Positions 54,320 to 59,650 of a stretch of 59,650 nucleotides of DNA are shown in pieces (within the stretch, counting starts at the first letter, position 1; the number at the start of each line of letters is the position of its first letter). The notes under the pieces are model-generated. The model had not been told where the DNA came from. It was given only the letters and a program-made list of their open reading frames with translations, and did no database searches. Position numbers and translations under genes: made by a program. The stretch covers positions 1 through 59,650 of the forward strand of contig CALEUX010000125.1 in assembly GCA_937920475.1 (NCBI GenBank), given 5' to 3'. This DNA comes from an uncultured Marinilabiliaceae bacterium. GTDB taxonomy: Bacteria; Bacteroidota; Bacteroidia; Bacteroidales; Marinilabiliaceae.

Positions 54320-54985
54320 ATGCTTTTTCTTGCCGATAGTGCCAATTTGGATGAGTTAAGGAAACTTTTCGATTATTTCCCAATTGAGGGTGTTACAACC
54401 AACCCTTCTATACTTTCAACCGAAGGGCGTCCATTGTCTAAGCTTTTACCTCAGTTGGTGGAGCTTGTTGGTGAAAAAATGCTGCACGTACAGTTAATTA
54501 GTCTTAAGGCTGAAAAAATGGTTGAAGAGGCTGTGAAGTATCAATCATATTTTGGTGAAGGTGGTAATTTTTACGCCAAGGTGCCGGTTACCGAAGAAGG
54601 TTACAGAGCTATCCCCTTATTAAAGAAAAAAGGGATAAAGGTTACAGCCACAGCTGTTTATACGCATATGCAAGCTTTGGTTGCTGCCCGTGCCGGAGCC
54701 AATTATGTTGCACCCTATGTTAGTCGCCTCGATAATATTTCGTCGCATGGCATTGAGGTGGTAAGAGATATTGTTAAGAGTTTTAACGATTATAAAATGC
54801 CAACCAAAGTTCTTGCTGCCAGCTTTAAAACAGTTGACCAGGTACACCGCGCCATTTTATCGGGTTGTTATGCTGTTACTGTAAACTTTGAAATTCTGGA
54901 GCGATTGCGCAGTCACCCGCTCACCGACATGAGCGTAGAATGGTTCCAGCGCGACGGCAAAGACTTGTACGATATTAAGTTTTAA
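54320..54985 (+). CDS. fsa: Fructose-6-phosphate aldolase / small transaldolase family protein
   Basis: This small class I aldolase family splits fructose-6-phosphate or performs transaldolase-type transfers with sedoheptulose-7-phosphate. The ATG at 54320 gives 221 aa, the usual size; the frame is open 26 codons upstream but those are hydrophobic and not typical. MLFLADSANLDEL at the start, GVTTNPSIL (about 24-32), the Schiff-base Lys87 in NFYAKVPVT and the TATAVYTHMQALVAA helix match the MipB/TalC/FSA group. If it works as a transaldolase it would help recycle pentose phosphate, which fits the Gnd branch above, but linkage is loose. Confidence 0.88.
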   Translation: MLFLADSANLDELRKLFDYFPIEGVTTNPSILSTEGRPLSKLLPQLVELVGEKMLHVQLISLKAEKMVEEAVKYQSYFGEGGNFYAKVPVTEEGYRAIPLLKKKGIKVTATAVYTHMQALVAARAGANYVAPYVSRLDNISSHGIEVVRDIVKSFNDYKMPTKVLAASFKTVDQVHRAILSGCYAVTVNFEILERLRSHPLTDMSVEWFQRDGKDLYDIKF

Positions 54986-55064
54986 ATATTAGGTTTTAGT
55001 AGCTGCTAGATGACAATTTTAGCAGCTACTATAACCATCTCATTAATGCAAGGTATTTATTATT

Positions 55065-55739
55065 GTGTCATCCATTAAACCTAAAGTTGAAATTCGTTTA
55101 TCTGCCGACGGATCAACTACGCTTTATCGGCCCGATTTGGATGAACACTACCACTCTGTTCATGGGGCTATTCAGGAATCGATGCACGTTTTTATTCAGG
55201 CCGGATTACAGAGAATAGAATGCCAAAATATTAATATTCTTGAGGTTGGGTTTGGTACGGGGTTAAATGCGTTTTTAACGCTCCTTAATAAAAAGGAAGG
55301 TCAAATTAACTATCATGCCATTGAGAAATATCCCATTTCTAACCAAATTGTAGAAACCATCAACTATCCTCAACAGTTCAATCTTCAAAATGGTAATGAT
55401 TTATTTCGGGCATTACATCAGGCGCCCTGGGGTAAAGAAGTTCTGATTACCGATGATTTTACGCTTCGGAAACTTGAAATCGATTTATTGAATTTTGCTT
55501 CTGAAATACGCTACCATTTGGTTTATTTTGATGCGTTTGCCCCCGAAAAGCAACCCGAGCTTTGGACCGACCAGGTATTTGAAACCATATTCAAACACAT
55601 GCAAACAGGTGGCATTTTAACCACTTATTGTGCCAAAGGCGCTGTAAGGCGTTCCATGTTGGCTGCCGGGTTTAAAGTTGAGCGTTTGCCTGGCCCTCCC
55701 GGGAAACGACAGATGATAAGGGCTATAAAAGAAAGCTGA
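55065..55739 (+). CDS. mnmD: tRNA 5-methylaminomethyl-2-thiouridine methyltransferase domain protein (MnmD)
   Basis: MnmD uses S-adenosylmethionine to methylate nm5s2U at the wobble position of tRNA. In Bacteroidota it occurs as a stand-alone protein without the MnmC oxidase domain, as here (224 aa). The SAM motif ILEVGFGTGLNAF (about 60-72), HAIEKYPIS, YFDAFAPEKQPELW (about 149-162) and TYCAKGAVRRSML (about 186-198) are diagnostic. The start is GTG at 55065; a nearby ATG is out of frame. The gene is convergent with the DUF6807 gene, the stop codons being only 3 bp apart. Confidence 0.92.
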   Translation: MSSIKPKVEIRLSADGSTTLYRPDLDEHYHSVHGAIQESMHVFIQAGLQRIECQNINILEVGFGTGLNAFLTLLNKKEGQINYHAIEKYPISNQIVETINYPQQFNLQNGNDLFRALHQAPWGKEVLITDDFTLRKLEIDLLNFASEIRYHLVYFDAFAPEKQPELWTDQVFETIFKHMQTGGILTTYCAKGAVRRSMLAAGFKVERLPGPPGKRQMIRAIKES

Positions 55740-55742
55740 CCA

Positions 55743-56759
55743 TTATTCACTTTGAGCGAAATTACGCCACCATTCCTCAATTGTTGGGCTATTGGGTTTT
55801 GTATCGAACGTTATTATTCTGTATTTTAAGGTGTACGATTGGTCCTTCTCCATTTTCCAGCTTTGATTTCTGATGGGGCAAAAGTTTATAAAAATATTTG
55901 AGATTCCGTTGTTGCCCTCGTTGTTCCATGTTCGAAGAGGCTCCGGATGATTATGATTTTGTGGATGCGACATCAATAAAATGCCAGCCTGGTTACTTTG
56001 CTTTTCACTGACCATACACCATCTGGCTCTTTCGCCATCCGAATTTGATTGGTCTTTCCCCTCCGACGTAATTAAATCAACGGTGTTTGGATTCCAATTC
56101 TCCGCCCCTCTAAAAACAAAACCGCCATACCGGTATTCTTCCAGAAGCAGACCGCCTTCATCAGGACAATTAAACGTTGAAGTGTAATCTATTATAAAGT
56201 ATTGGTCATTAGTTTTATAGTTCTTAATTTCGAGTGTTTCAACTAAAGCAACTATTTTATTAAGTTCGTTTTCTAAAGCGTAATGATGGTGCAATACTGT
56301 AATCGAACTATATGCTGTGTCTTCCTCAATATCAATAACCTTTATAAAGTCAACCCTGCCGGTTTTTTGGCCAAGGTTCCAGAAATCAACCGGTTTATTC
56401 TGAAAAATGGTTTTTGTCCATGCATTCCATAATCCGTAATGGTGCAGGTGGTCGGGCGGTTGAATACGTGTCAGGTTTTTACCCGATGGTGTAAATAAGG
56501 GATGAATGTATCCACTTCTTGAGAAAGCCGGGTCGGTATTTTCGGGCAGTGATGCCGGAACAAAATTATACTTCAAAACAGTTTTCCCGTGCGATTTAAA
56601 TATATAGGCCGAATCTGCGGCTACAATTCCATTAATGGAATCGCTTATTAAATTTTGTTTGGCCTTTGGCAATTGACTGGTTTCATTTCTGCTTCTGCAT
56701 TGACCAAGAATAGCTAAACTCATTATCAACAGAGGTATAATAAAATAGGGTTTATGCAT
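55743..56759 (-). CDS. DUF6807 (PmoA-like) exported protein
   Basis: This exported protein has 338 aa from the ATG at 56757-56759; an ATG 11 codons upstream would put extra residues in front of the signal segment. The signal ends in ILGQC, a possible lipobox. Mature motifs such as GYIHPLFTPSGK, PPDHLHHYGLW and NFCPIRNQSW match the family annotated as DUF6807 or methane oxygenase PmoA-like, which is common in Bacteroidota and Planctomycetes. Its function is not known; the PmoA name does not imply methane oxidation. The conserved HLHHYG and HPQNHNHPEP His clusters suggest metal binding. Confidence 0.78.
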   Translation of the reverse strand: MHKPYFIIPLLIMSLAILGQCRSRNETSQLPKAKQNLISDSINGIVAADSAYIFKSHGKTVLKYNFVPASLPENTDPAFSRSGYIHPLFTPSGKNLTRIQPPDHLHHYGLWNAWTKTIFQNKPVDFWNLGQKTGRVDFIKVIDIEEDTAYSSITVLHHHYALENELNKIVALVETLEIKNYKTNDQYFIIDYTSTFNCPDEGGLLLEEYRYGGFVFRGAENWNPNTVDLITSEGKDQSNSDGERARWCMVSEKQSNQAGILLMSHPQNHNHPEPLRTWNNEGNNGISNIFINFCPIRNQSWKMEKDQSYTLKYRIITFDTKPNSPTIEEWWRNFAQSE

Positions 56760-56888
56760 AACTCTCAGAATTTCAATTAAAAATTTAAACAAAGGGAGGT
56801 TTTAACGAAAATAGCAACAAAGTTGAACTAATTCAACAGATAACAGAAAATATTGTACCTTTCGCCACTTAAACAAAGCAAATTTATA

Positions 56889-57473
56889 ATGGATAAGGTA
56901 AGTTATGCACTTGGAATGAATGTGGCACAAAATTTAATCTCCTCAGGATTTAATCAGATAGATGCCGAATCGTTTCAGAAGGGTATGGAAGTAATTCTTC
57001 GTGGTGAAAAACCATTAATTTCGATGCAGGAGGCTAACGAGGCGCTGCAAAATCATTTCTCAAAACTTGAGGCTGATAAAAGCGAATCGACCATTAAAGA
57101 GGGTGAAGCCTTTTTGTTAGAAAACGGGAAGCGGAAAACAGTTGTAACGCTTGAAAGCGGCCTTCAATACGAGGTGCTGAATGAGGGCGCCGGGGTAAGT
57201 CCTAAAGCTACCGACAGGGTTAAATGTCATTACCATGGAACACTGATTAACGGAACCGTATTCGATAGTTCTTTGGAAAGAGGTGAACCGGCAGTTTTTC
57301 CGGTTAATGGAGTCATACAAGGCTGGGTTGAAGCGTTGCAATTAATGCAGATAGGTTCAAAATGGCGATTGTTTATTCCGCCACACTTAGCATATGGTTC
57401 GCGTGGTGCAGGAGGTGTTATCGGCCCTCATACTACACTTATTTTTGATGTGGAACTAATCGGGATTGAATGA
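56889..57473 (+). CDS. FKBP-type peptidyl-prolyl isomerase, cytoplasmic form
   Basis: This protein catalyses cis-trans isomerisation of prolyl bonds and may act as a chaperone. The ATG at 56889 gives 194 aa; an in-frame start at 56853 would add 12 residues not resembling the family. An N-terminal FKBP_N dimerisation helix region (about 1-75; DKVSYALGMNVAQNL) is followed by the FKBP domain (about 95-194) with VKCHYHGTLINGTVFDSS, VIQGWVEALQLM and IPPHLAYGSRGAGG. No signal sequence is seen. The next gene is a lipoprotein version of the same domain plan. Confidence 0.92.
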   Translation: MDKVSYALGMNVAQNLISSGFNQIDAESFQKGMEVILRGEKPLISMQEANEALQNHFSKLEADKSESTIKEGEAFLLENGKRKTVVTLESGLQYEVLNEGAGVSPKATDRVKCHYHGTLINGTVFDSSLERGEPAVFPVNGVIQGWVEALQLMQIGSKWRLFIPPHLAYGSRGAGGVIGPHTTLIFDVELIGIE

Positions 57474-57548
57474 GTTTCTCAACATGATTAAAAAATCATT
57501 AAATTCGGCCTACTTTTGAGCAGTTTAATATTCAATTTTAACAATAAG

Positions 57549-57620
57549 ATACGAGCATGATTCGTTAAACACAAACACGAATGAAAATTCATCATGCGAG
57601 TTACATTCGGCCATATTTCT
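57549..57620 (+). ncRNA. Recurrent structured leader element, copy C (before the FKBP lipoprotein gene)
   Basis: ACGAGCATGATTCGTTAA starts at 57551, 84 nt before the ATG at 57635. GCATGAT (57555-57561) pairs with ATCATGC (57591-57597) around an inner ATGAA/TTCAT hairpin. It agrees with copy B at 42796 at most positions though the downstream genes are unrelated. A mobile leader or a regulatory RNA are both possible. Confidence 0.5.
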
Positions 57621-57634
57621 AAAATTATTTACGA

Positions 57635-58441
57635 ATGAAACAATCGTCAATTTTTGTTTTGATTTCGGGGTTACTTATTTTAAGTGCTGGTTGCGGTAAA
57701 GTCCCCAAATCAGGTAAAGCAACTTTGAAAAATAATGCTGACAGTATCAGTTACGCCCTTGGATACCTTGAGGCAAATGGATGGGTAATGAGGTTTAAAG
57801 AAGCCCCATTCGATTCTGTTGATTTAAAAACAATGGCTCGCGGTTTTGCCAATTCTTTAATGAGCAAAACTTATGTTGAAAGACGTATCGACCAATTCGG
57901 AGGATTTAACGAAGAGGTTTTTGTTACAGCATTTATTAATAAGCTGGCTTACGACAAATCGTATTTCGATGAGTTTTCGGCCGATATGCTCCTGAGAACA
58001 TCCTTTGAGCGCGAAAGAGCTAAAAAAGATGTTGCCAATAAAGTAAAATGGGAAGAAAACCTTGAAAGAGGTAGAGCCTTTTTAGCTGAAAACGCCAAGC
58101 GTCCTGAAGTTATAACGCTCGAAAGCGGTTTACAATACGAGATTTTGGTTGCCGGAAATGGCCCAAAGCCAGAACTTGCCAGCAATGTAAAAATTCATTA
58201 CCATGGAACTTTAATCGACGGAAAGGTTTTTGATAGTTCAGTTGAGCGTGGTGAGCCTATTGTTCATCCGGCTAACGGCTTTATTCCCGGATGGCAGGAA
58301 GCATTGCAATTAATGCCTGTAGGTTCAAAATGGAAGCTTTTTATCCCTTCTAATCTGGCTTATGGCGAAAATGGCGCAGGTGGTGAAATTGGTCCAAACG
58401 AAACCTTAATTTTTGAGGTTGAATTACTTGGTATAGAGTAA
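57635..58441 (+). CDS. FKBP-type peptidyl-prolyl isomerase, lipoprotein form
   Basis: This 268-aa lipoprotein folds or guards exported proteins on the periplasmic side. The signal ends in LSAGC (Cys20). An FKBP_N region (about 35-150, starting ADSISYALGYLEANGW) precedes the FKBP domain (about 168-268) with VKIHYHGTLIDGKVFDSS, FIPGWQEALQLM and IPSNLAYGENGAGG. It is about 75 residues longer than the neighbouring cytoplasmic form, mostly in the N-terminal region. The two are tandem paralogues separated by a leader element, so they may be expressed independently. A strong terminator lies about 110 bp after the stop. Confidence 0.93.
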   Translation: MKQSSIFVLISGLLILSAGCGKVPKSGKATLKNNADSISYALGYLEANGWVMRFKEAPFDSVDLKTMARGFANSLMSKTYVERRIDQFGGFNEEVFVTAFINKLAYDKSYFDEFSADMLLRTSFERERAKKDVANKVKWEENLERGRAFLAENAKRPEVITLESGLQYEILVAGNGPKPELASNVKIHYHGTLIDGKVFDSSVERGEPIVHPANGFIPGWQEALQLMPVGSKWKLFIPSNLAYGENGAGGEIGPNETLIFEVELLGIE

Positions 58442-58552
58442 TTGTGTGTTAAATAGCAAAACACAAATGTAGTTAATGATTTAATTTAGCGATGTAGCCT
58501 TTAATTTTCCTGAATTTTATTATTGACACACTACCACATAAACCTTAAATAA

Positions 58553-58592
58553 AGAAGGCGATGAAACTTTTATGGTTTCATCGCCTTTTTTG
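58553..58592 (+). terminator. Rho-independent terminator after the FKBP lipoprotein gene
   Basis: AAGGCGATGAAAC (58555-58567) pairs perfectly with GTTTCATCGCCTT (58575-58587), a 13-bp stem followed by a T run. It ends the FKBP transcription unit. The remaining gap to 58903 consists mainly of repeat element copy 5. Confidence 0.92.
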
Positions 58593-58606
58593 ATAATATA
58601 CTAAGT

Positions 58607-58821
58607 AACTGTTTAAATTTAGTATTCTGATTTTATTAAAGACTATTGGAAGTTAAGACTAAAGACAGAGAGATTTGACGAAATAGAAATTATAGACAAA
58701 CAAGATGATTACGTTATTTTGTTTATTTTAAGTATGTTAATTTTTAATTCTTTTTCCGATAAACCGGATCACGTGTCTAAAAGTCTTTTATCTAGTATCT
58801 AAGAAATAATTTTAAACAGAC
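58607..58821. repeat. Intergenic inverted-repeat element, copy 5
   Basis: The element opens with CTGTTTAAATTTAG (58609) and closes with AATTTTAAACAG (to 58819). The left half (GACTATTGGAAGTTAAGAC, AGACAAACAAGATGATTACG, TTATTTTAAGTATGTTAAT) parallels the copy at 39832 almost line by line. The right half has GTGTCTAAAAGTC and ATCTAGTATCTAAG, roughly complementary to the left. It lies right after the terminator of the FKBP gene. Confidence 0.72.
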
Positions 58822-58903
58822 ACTAAAATATAGTTGAATGGTTTTGATTAGCCAAATCTGATGGTTATTAATTATTTGCCAATACGAATTGTCTAAATCT
58901 CTA

Positions 58904-59506
58904 TTAATCTATTAACGGCAAACAACCGAAATCTTCTTCCATCAGCATTTCGTTAACAATATCCACGTTAAACGATTCAGGGTTCCAATCCTCATCGAGC
59001 CATTCCATAATTTCCAACCTGTCAGGATGGGTAGGAGAATTAAAAACTCTTACCATTTCCATATAAGCCCAAGGGCCTCCACTGTCTTCAGGAGGGCAGT
59101 TTCTTTCGCCATCAACACAAAATGGATAATAATCGTTTAATGATGGTTTTAGTTGCTTTTCAAGTGTAATTTCATGAATCCAGGTATCCCCAAAATCGTA
59201 AATATACCTGATGGTCTCCTTTTCTTTATTAAGAATATCGATAAGCCGGATAGAGGTGTAATCCATAAAACGGTCCGATACTTCAAACTCATCATCGGCT
59301 ATTCCAAAGGTGCGGCCATTTTTCACAAATTGGTGCAGATGAGAATTTTCCCAGCCCATAGCTGTTTGAATTACCTTATGAAAATCGTGTAAAAACAAAT
59401 CAGAAGGAACCTGTAACCTACGCCAAATGGGAGGTGTTACACCAATTAAGGTAATCTTAATTTGAAAAATAACCGGCGGTTGCAACATTTGAAAACATTT
59501 CTTCAA
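58904..59506 (-). CDS. Plasmid pRiA4b ORF-3-like family protein
   Basis: This is a 200-aa protein of the pRiA4b ORF-3-like family. IFQIKITLIGVTPPIWRRLQVPSDL (split: IFQIKITLIGVTPP then IWRRLQVPSDL, about 13-37), FHKVIQTAMGWENSHLHQF, YDFGDTWIHEITLE and CPPEDSGGPWAYMEM are the family's conserved blocks. Its function is unknown; members occur on plasmids and chromosomes and some accompany transposable elements, but no element is seen around it here. The start at 59506 or the in-frame Met at 59488 are both possible. Confidence 0.85.
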   Translation of the reverse strand: MKKCFQMLQPPVIFQIKITLIGVTPPIWRRLQVPSDLFLHDFHKVIQTAMGWENSHLHQFVKNGRTFGIADDEFEVSDRFMDYTSIRLIDILNKEKETIRYIYDFGDTWIHEITLEKQLKPSLNDYYPFCVDGERNCPPEDSGGPWAYMEMVRVFNSPTHPDRLEIMEWLDEDWNPESFNVDIVNEMLMEEDFGCLPLID

Positions 59507-59560
59507 AGTTAATAAAAAAAGAGACTGTTGGCTTGTTTACATAGTATTTAATTGGTTGAT

Positions 59561-59600
59561 AAAAACAAACAGGATGAAGACATGAAATCTTCATCCTGTT
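59561..59600 (-). terminator. Terminator downstream of the probable mscL gene (minus strand)
   Basis: AACAGGATGAAGA (59568-59580) pairs perfectly with TCTTCATCCTGTT (59588-59600). On the minus strand it is followed by TGTTTTTATC, so it ends transcription coming from the gene cut at the right edge. Confidence 0.8.
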
Positions 59601-59623
59601 TTATTCTATTTTTTAGCTGTGGA

Positions 59624-59650
59624 TTATTTTTTCAGCAAATCACGAATTTC
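59624..59650 (-). CDS. mscL: C-terminal end of a probable MscL channel, cut by the window edge
   Basis: The last 27 bases read on the minus strand encode Glu-Ile-Arg-Asp-Leu-Leu-Lys-Lys and a TAA stop. EIRDLLK is the well-known C-terminal helix of the large-conductance mechanosensitive channel MscL. Eight residues are too few for certainty. A minus-strand terminator sits 24 bp downstream of the stop, which supports a real gene end here. Confidence 0.5.
   Translation of the reverse strand, partial: EIRDLLKK

Noticed and set aside
1-59650. tRNA, rRNA, CRISPR arrays, transposases, prophage genes
   Set aside because: None were recognised by reading; no transposase or integrase motif appears in any plausible open frame. 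Small RNAs cannot be excluded without a search.

Overview
The window is AT-rich DNA from a member of the Bacteroidota. Paired SusC/SusD genes, a hybrid two-component sensor-regulator (HTCS), many exported lipoproteins with a cysteine directly after the signal sequence, and weak ribosome binding sites all fit this phylum. A TRAP transporter, a tagaturonate epimerase and a canonical 6-phosphogluconate dehydrogenase beside the polysaccharide locus suggest an environmental Bacteroidales/Marinilabiliales-type organism. I cannot name the genus from sequence alone.

About 50 kb (372-49856) is one pectin utilisation region. It opens with an HTCS sensor on the minus strand. Outward enzymes follow on the plus strand: CE8 pectin methylesterase, GH43, GH28, a CE12-like acetylesterase, two SusCD pairs, a surface beta-helix lipoprotein, PL1, GH105, PL1 and GH28. 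A minus-strand block (29346-35310) then encodes DUF4861, KduD, a KdgF-type cupin, KduI, a BNR-repeat lipoprotein and a LacI regulator. A plus-strand block (35602-49856) encodes UxaC, a KDG kinase, a KDPG aldolase, a UxuB-type SDR, a second PfkB kinase, a LarA-family epimerase, 6-phosphogluconate dehydrogenase, a DctPQM TRAP transporter, a second LacI regulator and a tagaturonate epimerase. Together these cover de-esterification, cleavage, import and two catabolic branches. Unsaturated uronate goes through KdgF/KduI/KduD to KDG and on to pyruvate plus glyceraldehyde-3-phosphate. Saturated galacturonate goes through UxaC/UxaE/UxuB to mannonate. No mannonate dehydratase, altronate dehydratase or tagaturonate reductase is present in the window. 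The LarA-like enzyme, second kinase and Gnd may instead carry mannonate via gluconate and 6-phosphogluconate to ribulose-5-phosphate. That route is the most interesting hypothesis here.

The rest (49857-59650) is ordinary chromosome: a cation efflux protein, an RRM RNA-binding protein, a PepSY membrane protein, a fructose-6-phosphate aldolase-like protein, MnmD, a DUF6807 lipoprotein, two FKBP isomerases, a pRiA4b ORF-3-like protein and the last codons of a probable mscL. Three non-coding patterns stand out. A two-part upstream module with an exact 60-bp offset precedes CE8 and both susC genes. A structured leader lies 83-87 nt before three start codons (susD1, gnd, FKBP2). A 175-310 bp intergenic inverted-repeat element occurs five times.
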